Position numbers and translations under genes: made by a program. Of a stretch of DNA of 64,000 bases, positions 18,749-27,219 are shown in pieces (positions within the stretch are counted from its first letter, which is position 1; every line of letters starts with the position of its first letter). Source of the stretch: DATFWC01 sp963777755 (GTDB lineage: Bacteria > Pseudomonadota > Alphaproteobacteria > Rhizobiales > Xanthobacteraceae). The stretch is taken from contig CAVZSC010000032.1 in assembly GCA_963777755.1 (NCBI GenBank), forward strand, positions 248,001 to 312,000, in the 5' to 3' direction. Under the pieces are notes generated by a model. That model saw only the letters and a list, made by a program, of their open reading frames with translations. It was not told the origin of the DNA and did no database searches.

Positions 18749-19417
18749 TCACCGCGGCCCGGGGATTCCCGTGATGCGAATGCCGGCGCCGTCGACCTTG
18801 TAGCGGCGATTGATCCCGATGAGCACCGAGGTCAGCGCCTCGGCGGCAACCGAGTTTGCCAGCGCCCCGCCGTCGATGCCGCGGGTGCCGGCCGCATTGG
18901 CAAGCTCGATGACGAGATCGCGCGCGGCCTTGTCGTCGCCGAACACCAGGACGTCGCAATCGACGCTGCCGCCGGCCTGCAGCTTGGACGCCCCGACATT
19001 GTGGAAGGCGGACACCACGCGCGCTTCCGCACCGAGCAGCCGCTGGGCGATCTGGGCGGCCGACCCTTCGGCGGGCAGCTGCGCCACCGACACCTTGGGC
19101 GGAACGAGCGGAACCACGGCATCGATCACGATCTTGCCCGCCACCGCCGATTTGATCTCGTTCAGGATCGCCTCATGGTTGGAATACGGTATCGCCAGGA
19201 GGACGACGTCGGCGGCCTTCGCGGCGGCGAAATTGTCCTCACCGGTGATGGCGGCCGCCGCTCCCGCCGACTGCATCTCCCGGGCCGCGGCTTGCGCCCT
19301 CTCCTTCGCCCGCGACCCGAGCACGATCGGGTAGCCGGCCGCGACCCAACGGCGGGCCAGCGCCGACCCGAGGTCGCCGGTTCCGCCGAGCACTGCGATG
19401 GTCGGGCGTTCCTGCAT
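18749..19417 (-). CDS. npdG: NADPH-dependent F420 reductase (Fno/NpdG)
   Basis: This 222-residue Rossmann-fold enzyme transfers hydride from NADPH to F420 and so supplies F420H2 for F420-dependent reductases. The dinucleotide motif VLGGTGDLGSALARRW begins near residue 9, with LGSRAKERA as the NADPH 2'-phosphate-binding loop, and SAFHNVGA later. It is the first gene of the F420 operon. The name npdG comes from the picrate-degradation clusters of actinobacteria, where it serves catabolism, a parallel to this locus. Confidence 0.94.
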   Translation of the reverse strand: MQERPTIAVLGGTGDLGSALARRWVAAGYPIVLGSRAKERAQAAAREMQSAGAAAAITGEDNFAAAKAADVVLLAIPYSNHEAILNEIKSAVAGKIVIDAVVPLVPPKVSVAQLPAEGSAAQIAQRLLGAEARVVSAFHNVGASKLQAGGSVDCDVLVFGDDKAARDLVIELANAAGTRGIDGGALANSVAAEALTSVLIGINRRYKVDGAGIRITGIPGPR

Positions 19418-19480
19418 GCGACCACCCTATGGTACTATTGTTAGTAACACAATATCTTTGGGCGTCTTGCCTCCCCCGAC
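19418..19480. promoter_or_regulatory. Upstream region of the F420 operon with an 11-bp palindrome
   Basis: The short AT-rich stretch in front of npdG contains the perfect palindrome TGTTAGTAACA (19439-19449) inside CTATTGTTAGTAACACAATATC. Spacing to the npdG ATG (19417) is about 22 bases, suitable for a repressor site over the promoter. The form, GT...AC with dyad symmetry, is compatible with GntR-type operators, and a GntR/UTRA gene lies at 20872-21675. Assignment to that regulator is inference. Confidence 0.45.
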
Positions 19481-19505
19481 CGGCGGAAGGCGTTCCCGTG
19501 GCGGC

Positions 19506-20771
19506 CTACTCCACGCCGCACCAGTCGCAGATGCTTAAGCCCATCACCTTGATGGAGGTGATGTAGTCCTCGATCGACACGTACTCGTCGTCCGCATGCA
19601 TGACGGCGGTCGAGCCGGGCCCGAAGATCACCGTCGGCGTATTGCCGTAGAGGTTGAGGAAGCGGGTGTCGGCAGCGCCCTGGCGGCCGCTGATCTCGGG
19701 CTCGCGCCCGGTGATCTCCGTGTAGTTCTTGCACACCGTCTCGACGATCGGATGGTTGCGCGGGATCTCGGACGCCTGCGCGTCGTAGCCGACGAACCGC
19801 ACGACCGGCGGGTGGTCCTTCATCCAGGGATCGGCCGCGGCTGCGCGCGCCACCTGCTCCACCAGGCTGCGCTTGACGCCCTCGTGGTCCTCGCCCGGCA
19901 CCGTGCCGATCGAACCCTTGAGCAGGGCGTTCGCCGGGAATGCGCTCGGATAGCCGCCGGCCTGGAAGCTGCCGATGATGCAGGGAAGCGAATCGAGCGC
20001 ATTGGGATAGAGCGGATGCTTCACCGTGGCGACACGCTTGGCTTCGAGATCCGCGACCGCCTTGGTGATCGTGTTGCCGAGCTCGATTCCGCTGATGCCC
20101 TCGTAGCGCTTCTGGATGCCGGCGGGCTTGCCGCGGATCTCGATCTCGAACCAGATGCGGCCGATGCACGCCGGCTGCACCGCGAGCCCGCTGGTCTCGC
20201 CCGAGATGCCCGCGTCCGCCTTGTAGCCGCGGATCACCGTGTCCAGGGTTCCATGGCCGCTGACCTCCTCGTCGATGACGATGTTGATCATGACGTCGCC
20301 CTTAGGTCTCAGGCCGGCGGCGAGAATGCATTCCACCGCCATGATGTGGCTGGCGACGCCGCTTTTCATGTCGCACGACCCGCGCCCGTAGATGCGCCCG
20401 TCCTTGATCTTGGCCGACCAGGGATCGTCGCTCCAGTTTCCACCCTCGACCGGAATGACGTCGGTGTGGCCGTTGAGCAGCAGCGAGCGCCCGCCGCCCG
20501 AGCCTTTCAGCGTCGCAACGATGTTCGGCCGGCCTTCGTAGCCGCGGTCGACCTTGATGTAGCCGGGATGCTTCTTGAGCTGTTCCCAATCGGTCTCCCA
20601 CATGTCGACCTTCAGGCCGGCCTTGGTCAAATGGTCGGACAGGAATTTCTGGATCCTGGCTTCATCGCCGGTGACGCTCGGGATGGCGATCATCTGCTGG
20701 AGAAACTTGATTGCCTTGTCGCTGCTGTCGTCGATCGTCTTGAGAAGCTTCTGGCGCGCGCTCGCACTCAT
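19506..20771 (-). CDS. M20 family metallopeptidase/deacylase (ArgE/DapE-like)
   Basis: This 421-residue zinc-dependent amidohydrolase belongs to the ArgE/DapE/ACY1 family. The metal ligands sit in LLLNGHTDVIPVEG, GRGSCDMKSG, DEEVSGHG, and a late histidine in TAVMHADDE. A lid/dimerisation domain interrupts the catalytic domain as usual. ATG 20771 is chosen because it follows GGAGAAGGAA. Such enzymes cleave N-acyl or N-carbamoyl amino acids. It is on the same strand as the GntR/UTRA regulator and second molybdenum hydroxylase, so it may act on their product. The exact substrate is unknown. Confidence 0.9.
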   Translation of the reverse strand: MSASARQKLLKTIDDSSDKAIKFLQQMIAIPSVTGDEARIQKFLSDHLTKAGLKVDMWETDWEQLKKHPGYIKVDRGYEGRPNIVATLKGSGGGRSLLLNGHTDVIPVEGGNWSDDPWSAKIKDGRIYGRGSCDMKSGVASHIMAVECILAAGLRPKGDVMINIVIDEEVSGHGTLDTVIRGYKADAGISGETSGLAVQPACIGRIWFEIEIRGKPAGIQKRYEGISGIELGNTITKAVADLEAKRVATVKHPLYPNALDSLPCIIGSFQAGGYPSAFPANALLKGSIGTVPGEDHEGVKRSLVEQVARAAAADPWMKDHPPVVRFVGYDAQASEIPRNHPIVETVCKNYTEITGREPEISGRQGAADTRFLNLYGNTPTVIFGPGSTAVMHADDEYVSIEDYITSIKVMGLSICDWCGVE

Positions 20772-20871
20772 GGGCAATTCCTTCTCCGATGGGCCAGCCG
20801 GCAACGGCTGATGGTGGTAGGAGCCGGGTTCATTCAAGTCAATCTGCGCTGGTGTCCTGATTTACGATCGC

Positions 20872-21675
20872 TCATCGCTGTGCCGTCGTGACCGCCTTGC
20901 CTCGCACCTTCCGGGCGGCGGGAGACGAACGGGCGAGCAGGTCGATATGCAGGCGGATGACCTCGCTGCGATAGGTGATGTCGGCGACATAGATCGCCAC
21001 GCCGTCGCTGTCGATCACCACGCAGCGGCACTCGGCGGTCGGCGCGCCCAGGCCGATCTTGAGGAGATCGGCGGTTTGCACGCTGGCGCCGCCGATCACC
21101 ATCGTCTGGTAGGCATGCTGGAACCCGACATCGGTGAGGCCGGCGAGAATCGCCAGCGCCGGCCGGGTGAGGAAGGCGTCGGGATCGCGATCGAACACCG
21201 ACTGGGCGAGATGCACATTGACGATGCCGTAGGGCTCGCCGTCCTTGAACTGCAGGCTGCGGATGAACCGGTATTTGGCGGCAAGCCTGCCTTCTCCCTC
21301 GCGCAGCTCCGGAAACGGGGGCGCCTGATCGACCCGGATGCGCTTGGGGACATTGTCCTTGATCGAGTCGATCATGATCGCCCAGTCGGTGGCGAGCTCG
21401 AGCCAGTGCCGGCTCGGCGGCTTTTCCGCCACGAACGTGCCGCGGCCCTGATGGCAATGCAGCAGCCCTTCCTGGCGCAGGATATCGACGGCCTGCCGGA
21501 CCGTGACGCGGGCGACTTCGAACTCGTGCTCAAGCTCCACCAGGGTGGAGATCTTCTGCCCGGGCTGCCATTGCCCCCGCTCGATGCGCTGACGCATGAG
21601 CGCCGCCACCTGGATGTAGAGCGGCACACGGCTGCGGTCGTAGGCCTTCAGGAGCTTGGACATGCGCGGTTCCAT
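20872..21675 (-). CDS. GntR family transcriptional regulator with UTRA ligand domain (HutC-like)
   Basis: This regulator of about 267 residues has an N-terminal GntR winged helix (about residues 15-80, with FEVARVTVRQAVDILRQEG) and a C-terminal UTRA effector domain with a chorismate-lyase-like fold (about 95-250). ATG 21675 follows AAGAGAA; ATG 21663 is a near alternative. It begins 22 bases after the iron-sulfur/CoxG fusion gene and is probably co-transcribed with the second molybdenum hydroxylase. Its effector is likely the substrate or product of that enzyme or of the M20 hydrolase. Confidence 0.9.
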   Translation of the reverse strand: MEPRMSKLLKAYDRSRVPLYIQVAALMRQRIERGQWQPGQKISTLVELEHEFEVARVTVRQAVDILRQEGLLHCHQGRGTFVAEKPPSRHWLELATDWAIMIDSIKDNVPKRIRVDQAPPFPELREGEGRLAAKYRFIRSLQFKDGEPYGIVNVHLAQSVFDRDPDAFLTRPALAILAGLTDVGFQHAYQTMVIGGASVQTADLLKIGLGAPTAECRCVVIDSDGVAIYVADITYRSEVIRLHIDLLARSSPAARKVRGKAVTTAQR

Positions 21676-21697
21676 TTCTCTTGATGCGCCGCTTCTA

Positions 21698-22900
21698 TCA
21701 TCGACGAAACTTTCCCAGCAATCCGGCGAGCGCGCTGCGCGCTCGCGCCCACACGACGGCGCCGAGCAGCGATCCCGCGGCAAGCGGCGCAGTTGCGCCA
21801 TTGCCCGCGCCTGGCGATCCCGTGAGGCGCCGTTCGAGATTGTGCGCGAACGCCTCGGTAAGGCGGGCCGCCAGGTCATTGACGATGGCGCTGCGTCCGA
21901 ACTGCGCCAGGGGCCCGAACAGGAGCGTGCGGACCGTGATGTCGACCCGGGTCGCCGCTCCCGACTGCTCTGCCGTCAACGCATATTCGATCTCGGCAGT
22001 GGCGCGCGAGGCGCTGAGCCGGTCCCGTCCCGCTCCGAGCACGGTCCCGCGCTGCCTCGCCTCGTCGCGGATCACGCGTGCCTCGCCGCTGAACGCACCG
22101 GTGATCGGACCAAGCCTGATGGAGAGCTGCCCCTGCAGCCGGTCGCCCTGCACGCCCGTGAGTGCGGCACCCGGGAAGCAGGGCACCACGCGCTCGAGGT
22201 CGGCGAGGAAGCCCCACACCTCGTCCCGCGGTCGCGCGATCACGAAGGATTGGCGGATCTCGATGTTCGGCGTCTTGCCGCCAAGTCCCAAGCCGGCGTC
22301 GTCGAAACCTCGCAGCGCGCCGATGTCCGTCGCGGCGGCAAGCGGCGGCGAAGCCGTCACGGCAACCGGCGCAGCGTGCCGCGACCCGACCGGCCCGAGG
22401 CGCCGTCGCGCCACCGGCGAAGCGGTGACGGCGCCGCGGCGCTGCTCCTCCAGCACGCGGCGAATGGCGCGAACGATGCCGACATACCCGGTGCAGCGGC
22501 ACAGGTTGCCGCTCAGCTCGAGGCGGATGCGCCGCTCGTCGGCCTCGGGCAGGCGCATGACGATGTCGCGTGCCGTCACCAGCATTCCGGGCGTGCAGAA
22601 GCCGCATTGCAGGCCGTGCTCCGCGGTGAACGCCCGCCGCAGCGCCGCAATGACCGGGTCGTCTTCCAATCCCTCGATCGTCGTGACCGCCGCGCCGTCG
22701 CACAGCACCGCGTAGGTGATGCACGATCGCGCCGGCTGGCCATCGATCAGCAGCGTGCACGCGCCGCATGCGCCCTGCTCGCAGCGCAGGTGCGTGCCGG
22801 TCAACCCGAGCTTCTCGCGCAGCAGGTCGGCGAGATGCACGCGCGGCTCGATGGTCTCGGCAATCGGGGTGCCGTTCACGATGAGGGCGACGGGCGTCAT
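21698..22900 (-). CDS. [2Fe-2S] subunit fused to a CoxG-like SRPBCC domain
   Basis: This 400-residue fusion has two parts. Residues 1-160 are a complete molybdenum-hydroxylase iron-sulfur subunit (CEQGACGACTLLIDG; CGFCTPGM; CRCTGY). After a basic, alanine-rich linker, residues about 215-360 form an SRPBCC/CoxG domain (IARPRDEVWGFLADLERVV, CFPGAALTG). The C-terminal tail (AAGSLLGAVVWARARSALAG) is hydrophobic and may touch the membrane, as CoxG tails do. In CO dehydrogenase systems CoxG links the enzyme to the membrane quinone pool, so the fusion may tie electron exit directly to quinone. It overlaps the FAD subunit gene by ATGA. Confidence 0.92.
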   Translation of the reverse strand: MTPVALIVNGTPIAETIEPRVHLADLLREKLGLTGTHLRCEQGACGACTLLIDGQPARSCITYAVLCDGAAVTTIEGLEDDPVIAALRRAFTAEHGLQCGFCTPGMLVTARDIVMRLPEADERRIRLELSGNLCRCTGYVGIVRAIRRVLEEQRRGAVTASPVARRRLGPVGSRHAAPVAVTASPPLAAATDIGALRGFDDAGLGLGGKTPNIEIRQSFVIARPRDEVWGFLADLERVVPCFPGAALTGVQGDRLQGQLSIRLGPITGAFSGEARVIRDEARQRGTVLGAGRDRLSASRATAEIEYALTAEQSGAATRVDITVRTLLFGPLAQFGRSAIVNDLAARLTEAFAHNLERRLTGSPGAGNGATAPLAAGSLLGAVVWARARSALAGLLGKFRR

Positions 22901-23736
22901 GCGGCGACTGCCTGAGCGGCTGCCCGCGCCAGCGCGGTCATGTGAAGCCGCTGCCTTGCCGGCGCGGTGATTCCGGCGCGCCGCAGCAGCTCCAGGACCG
23001 CCGTCTCGTCGAGGCGGAGCGCGCGCGCGGCCTGCGGGATTCCACCGAACAACCCGCCCGCATCATCGATCACGATCGGGCGACCGTCGGTTGCGCCCAT
23101 CACCGCGCGAAAACGGCCACGACCGGCGTCGAGCGACACCGCCGCGCTTGCCAGCGCGAACTCGCCCGCCTTGCGGCAGACCTTGTAGTAGCCATAGAGC
23201 GCCGCACGCGCGGGACGCGGGATGCGGATCGCCTGCAGCAGCTCGCCGGGCTCAAGCGTCACCTCGAATGCGCCGGCCATGAATTGCTCGACCGGCACGC
23301 GCCGCGCCTGCCGGCCGTCGGCGACGATGCATTCGGCGCCGAGGGCGGCGAGCACCGGCAGCCAATCGCCCGCCGGATCGGCATGACAGAGACTGCCGCC
23401 GATCGTGCCGCGATTGCGCACCGCGCGGTAGGCCACTCCGGCGGCGACCGTCGCGAGGATCGGAAAATCCTCCAGGCACACGCGACCATCTTCGATGTCG
23501 GCGGTGGTCACGCAGGCGCCGACGACGACCGCGTCGCCGTCTGCATCGATTCGCGTGAGCTCGGGAATCCCCGTGATATCGATCAGGAGGCGCGGCTGCA
23601 CCAGGCGCAGGTTCAGCATCGGACCGAGCGACTGGCCGCCCGCAATCGCTTTCCCGTCGTCGTTCGCGGCGCGCAGCGCGACGCATGCCTCGGCGAGGCT
23701 CCCGGCACGCGCGAACTCGAATTTCGCCGGCTTCAT
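22897..23736 (-). CDS. FAD-binding subunit of molybdenum hydroxylase (CoxM-like)
   Basis: This is a 279-residue flavoprotein subunit of normal family length. Flavin motifs are AIAGGQSLGPMLNLRL near residue 30 and GTIGGSLCHADPAGDWL near residue 110. ATG 23736 forms an ATGA overlap with the stop of the large subunit and is therefore the start; the longer frame upstream belongs to another reading frame of the large-subunit gene. Electrons from the molybdenum site pass through the iron-sulfur partner to this FAD. Confidence 0.94.
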   Translation of the reverse strand: MKPAKFEFARAGSLAEACVALRAANDDGKAIAGGQSLGPMLNLRLVQPRLLIDITGIPELTRIDADGDAVVVGACVTTADIEDGRVCLEDFPILATVAAGVAYRAVRNRGTIGGSLCHADPAGDWLPVLAALGAECIVADGRQARRVPVEQFMAGAFEVTLEPGELLQAIRIPRPARAALYGYYKVCRKAGEFALASAAVSLDAGRGRFRAVMGATDGRPIVIDDAGGLFGGIPQAARALRLDETAVLELLRRAGITAPARQRLHMTALARAAAQAVAA

Positions 23737-26105
23737 GGCGCGACCGCGTCGCGCGCCGGCGCGACCGCGTCGCGCGCAGCCGAACCGGCCGCGATCGCGT
23801 CCAAAATTCGCTCCGGCGTCAGCGGAAGATCGTGCACTTCCGCTCCCAGCCCATGTAACGCGTCGTTGACCGCCGAGACGATCGCGGCCGGCGGCCCAAC
23901 CGCGCCGCCTTCGCCGATCCCCTTCATGCCGAATTCGGTGTGCGGCGAGAGCGTCTCCATGTGCAGGACGCGAATGTCGGGCACCTCGGAGGCGCCGGGC
24001 AGAAGGTAGTCGAGCATGGTCGAGGCCAGGGGCTGGCCCTGTGCGTCGAACGGCACGGCTTCCATGAGGCAGGTTCCGATCCCCTGCGCGGCGCCGCCCT
24101 GCACCTGCCCGTCGACGATCATCGGGTTGACGAGCTTGCCGCCATCCTCGACCACGACGTAGTCGAGGATCTCGATCAGCCCGGTGCCGGGATCGACCGC
24201 GACGAGCGCCGCGTGCGAGGCGTAGCTGAAGGTCCCCATGTCGCGCGCCGGACGATAGCCGGTGGTGACTTCCAGCCCGCCCTGATCGACGTCGCTCGGC
24301 AGGTTCTGCGGCTGCAGGTACCAGGCACGCGCGACCTCGCGCAGCGTGACGCTCGCCCCCAGCCCGACCACGCTGCCGCCGGCGATGCGCACGTCGGCCG
24401 GGTTCGCCTGCAAGAGCCATGCGCCGATGCGGCTGATCCGCCCGGCGAGCGCGCGCGACGCCTGGGCGACCGCTCCACCCGCCATGACGATCGACCGCGA
24501 CGCCCAGGTTCCGGTCGAGAACGGGCTGTAGAGCGTGTCGCCCTGCAGCACCTTGATACGGTCGAAGTCAACCTCGAGGATCTCGTTCGCGATCTGCGCC
24601 AGCGTGGTCTCGTGGCCCTGGCCGTGCGAATGGGTGCCGACGCGAATCTCCAGGTCCCCATCGGCGGTGAGCCGCACCGTCGCCTGCTCGTAGCCCGGCA
24701 CGACCGGGCGGCCCCAGGCGGCCAGCACCGCGGTGCCCATTGCGCCCTGCTCGCAGAAGATCGAGAAGCCGACGCCGATCAGCCGCCCGTCGGGCTCGAC
24801 CGCGCGCTGGCGCGCGCGGACGGCGGGCAGCCCGATCGCCGCCGCCGCGCGGCGCAGCGATTCCGGGTAGTCGCCGCCGTCGAACTGCTTGTCGACCACG
24901 TTCCGGAACGGCATCTGCTCGGGGCGCACGAGGTTGCGCAAGCGCGCCTCGATGGGCTCGATGCCGGCCGCGCGGGCGATCGCATCGATGATCACTTCGA
25001 CGGCGAGACAGACGCCGGTGCGCGCGACGCCGCGATAGGGCAGGATCGGGCACTTGTTGGTCGCCACCGCCGCGGAACGGCACCGGTACACATTGAAATC
25101 GTAAGGTCCCGGCAAAAGGCTCGCCACCTGCGCCGCCTCGAGCGCCGACGAGGTCGGGTAGACCGAATAGGCCCCGGCATCGACGTTGGCGACGCAGTCC
25201 AAGGCCAACAGCCTTCCGTCGCGGTCCGCATAGCCGGTGATGCGATAGTGATGCTCGCGGCAGTTGGCGTTCGCGCTCAGGTGCTCGCGGCAATCCTCCA
25301 GCCAGCGCACCGCCGTGCCGCCCCGCTTCGCTAGCCATGCCAGCGCCACCTCTTCGCGGCAGAGCAGGCCCTTGTAGCCGAACCCGCCGCCCACGTCGGG
25401 CGAGATCACGCGGATCGAGCCGTCGTTGAGATCGAGACACTCGGCGATGCCGCGCTGGACCAGATGCGGCATCTGGGTCGCGCTGACGATCGTGAGAAAG
25501 GCCAATCGGGCGTCCCAGTAGGCGACGACGCCACGCCCTTCCATCGGGAACATGCAGTGGCGCGCGGTGCGGATCTCGCGCGTGACCGTGATGGCCGCCG
25601 ACTGCGCCACCGCATCGATCGCGCCGTCCTGGAAGAATTCGATGAAGAGGTTGTCGCCCCATTCGTCATGCACCAGCGGCGCGTCGGCACGGCGCGCCTC
25701 CAGCATGTCGACGACGGGATCGAGCTCTTCGTAGTCCACGACCACCTCGGCGGCGACATCCTCCGCCTGCGCGCGCGAGGCGGCGACGCAGACGGCGACC
25801 GGCTCGCCCACGTAGCGGACCTTGTCGAATGCCAGGATGGGCTCGGACGAATGCTTGAATCCGCTGAGCGCGGTCGCTGCCCGGATCGGCTTGACGTCGG
25901 CCATGTCGCGGGCGGTGAAAACGGCGCCCTGGTGCGGACCGGGGACATGCACGTTGTGGATCCGCCCGTGTGCAACCGTGCTGCGTATGAAGACGACTTC
26001 ACGCGCGCCGGGAATACGGAAGTCCGCGACATATTGGCCGCGCCCGCGCAGAAACCGATCGTCCTCCTTGCGGGCAACCGACGCCCCAACCCCGTGCTCC
26101 GACAT
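23733..26105 (-). CDS. Molybdopterin-binding large subunit, CO dehydrogenase/xanthine dehydrogenase family (CoxL-like)
   Basis: This is a 790-residue catalytic subunit. It has PDVGGGFGYKG near residue 240 and KGIGEGGAVGPPAAI late in the protein, which supplies the conserved active-site glutamate. The CO-specific loop VAYRCSFR of form I CoxL is replaced by PYRGVARTG, so it is not a canonical CO dehydrogenase. ATG 26105 starts the family sequence (ASVARKEDDRFLRG). The C-terminus ends in a 7-residue tandem duplication (ARDAVAP twice) from a 21-bp repeat. It is first in the operon and divergent from an ABC transporter. The substrate is unknown. Confidence 0.93.
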   Translation of the reverse strand: MSEHGVGASVARKEDDRFLRGRGQYVADFRIPGAREVVFIRSTVAHGRIHNVHVPGPHQGAVFTARDMADVKPIRAATALSGFKHSSEPILAFDKVRYVGEPVAVCVAASRAQAEDVAAEVVVDYEELDPVVDMLEARRADAPLVHDEWGDNLFIEFFQDGAIDAVAQSAAITVTREIRTARHCMFPMEGRGVVAYWDARLAFLTIVSATQMPHLVQRGIAECLDLNDGSIRVISPDVGGGFGYKGLLCREEVALAWLAKRGGTAVRWLEDCREHLSANANCREHHYRITGYADRDGRLLALDCVANVDAGAYSVYPTSSALEAAQVASLLPGPYDFNVYRCRSAAVATNKCPILPYRGVARTGVCLAVEVIIDAIARAAGIEPIEARLRNLVRPEQMPFRNVVDKQFDGGDYPESLRRAAAAIGLPAVRARQRAVEPDGRLIGVGFSIFCEQGAMGTAVLAAWGRPVVPGYEQATVRLTADGDLEIRVGTHSHGQGHETTLAQIANEILEVDFDRIKVLQGDTLYSPFSTGTWASRSIVMAGGAVAQASRALAGRISRIGAWLLQANPADVRIAGGSVVGLGASVTLREVARAWYLQPQNLPSDVDQGGLEVTTGYRPARDMGTFSYASHAALVAVDPGTGLIEILDYVVVEDGGKLVNPMIVDGQVQGGAAQGIGTCLMEAVPFDAQGQPLASTMLDYLLPGASEVPDIRVLHMETLSPHTEFGMKGIGEGGAVGPPAAIVSAVNDALHGLGAEVHDLPLTPERILDAIAAGSAARDAVAPARDAVAP
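23737..23778. repeat. 21-bp tandem duplication at the 3' end of the large-subunit gene
   Basis: Two copies of a GC-rich 21-base unit (23737-23757 and 23758-23778, GGCGCGACCGCGTCGCGCG core) follow each other. They encode a repeated seven-residue tail of the large subunit and lie just before the ATG of the FAD subunit, that is, in its ribosome-binding region. Slippage in a CG-rich palindromic unit is a plausible origin. Confidence 0.75.
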
Positions 26106-26394
26106 GCCTAATCTCGGGCCCGCGATGCACAACGACGAGGCGGCTCAGCACCGGAAGCGCCGGCTCGCCAGCGTCCCAACCGATGGGCCGGCGTCGCCGG
26201 ATGCTCAAACAAGGCGCTTGCAAGGAGCCGCAATGGTCGTCATCCTGAGAGTGACGCTTATTAGTATGATAGTATGATCCGGCTGTGAAGATCGCTCCGC
26301 CGCTTCGACACCAATGTCGTGCGACGCCGTCGAGGACCAGGCGGCTTCGCGCCTACCTTCAGCGCTGACCGCAAGAGGATCTGGGAGCCGGTTC
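26106..26394. promoter_or_regulatory. Divergent control region with an 8-bp direct repeat
   Basis: About 290 bases separate the second molybdenum hydroxylase operon (leftward) from the SsuBC-type transporter (rightward). The only AT-rich part is 26255-26280, which contains AGTATGAT twice in direct tandem (26263-26270 and 26271-26278) after GCTTATT. This is the most likely promoter/operator segment. I cannot assign a regulator with confidence; the nearby GntR/UTRA protein is one candidate. Confidence 0.4.
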
Positions 26395-27219
26395 ATGCGG
26401 TCGGCAGTTGCCTCGTACGGCGCCGCACCCGCCACCACGGGCTCTCCCAATCCCAATCGCCACGCCACGCCTACCGTACGCATCGCGGCGCTGCAGAAGC
26501 GCTACGGCGATCTCGAAGCGATCCGCGAAGTCTCCTTCGAGGTGGGTGAGGGAGAGTTTCTCAGCGTCCTCGGGCCGAGCGGCTGCGGCAAGAGCACGTT
26601 GCTCATGATGATCGCCGGACTGATCGGCCCGACCGCCGGCGAGATCCGCGTCAAGGACGTGAGCGTCGCGGGGCCGCGCCGCGAAGTCGGGGTCGTGTTC
26701 CAGAGCCCGGTTCTGTTGCCGTGGCGCACGGTGTGGCAAAACGTGGTGTTCCCGATCGAGCTGTTGCGGCTGCCGCGCTCGCAGTATGAGCCGCGCGCGC
26801 GCGACCTGCTGCGCATGGCGAAGATCGACGAATTCGCCGGCCTGCTGCCGCGTCAGCTCTCGGGCGGCATGCGGCAGCGCGCGGCGATCTGCCGGGCGCT
26901 GGTGCACGATCCCAGCATCCTGTTGATGGACGAGCCGTTCAGCGCGCTCGACGCGATCACGCGCGACGAGATGGCGGTCGAGCTTCAGCGGATCTGGCAG
27001 GCACATCGGAAGACGGTGATTTTCGTCACCCACAGCATCCGCGAAGCGGTGTTCCTGTCCGACCGCGTCCTCGTCATGGGCCGTCGGCCGGCAACCATCG
27101 TCGACGAGCTTGTGGTCGAGCTTCCACGTCCCCGGCACATTGCCATGACGGAGGACGAGACGTTCAATCGAATGGTGCGGCACCTGCGCAAGGCGATCGA
27201 GGCCAGCCATGCGGGATGA
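26395..27219 (+). CDS. ABC transporter ATP-binding protein (SsuB/TauB-type)
   Basis: This is a 274-residue ATPase of the nitrate/sulfonate/taurine uptake group. The Walker A motif GPSGCGKST, signature LSGGMRQR, Walker B ILLMDEPFSALDAI and switch histidine in FVTHSI are all intact. The start is set at ATG 26395, after GGGAG; the frame is open further upstream without similarity. The last 11 bases overlap the permease gene. It energises import by the permease and the Tat-exported binding protein that follow. Confidence 0.93.
   Translation: MRSAVASYGAAPATTGSPNPNRHATPTVRIAALQKRYGDLEAIREVSFEVGEGEFLSVLGPSGCGKSTLLMMIAGLIGPTAGEIRVKDVSVAGPRREVGVVFQSPVLLPWRTVWQNVVFPIELLRLPRSQYEPRARDLLRMAKIDEFAGLLPRQLSGGMRQRAAICRALVHDPSILLMDEPFSALDAITRDEMAVELQRIWQAHRKTVIFVTHSIREAVFLSDRVLVMGRRPATIVDELVVELPRPRHIAMTEDETFNRMVRHLRKAIEASHAG

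Noticed and set aside
23733..26105. Aerobic carbon monoxide dehydrogenase large subunit (coxL form I)
   Set aside because: The overall fold fits, but the diagnostic loop AYRCSFR is absent (PYRGVARTG instead), so a CO substrate is not supported.
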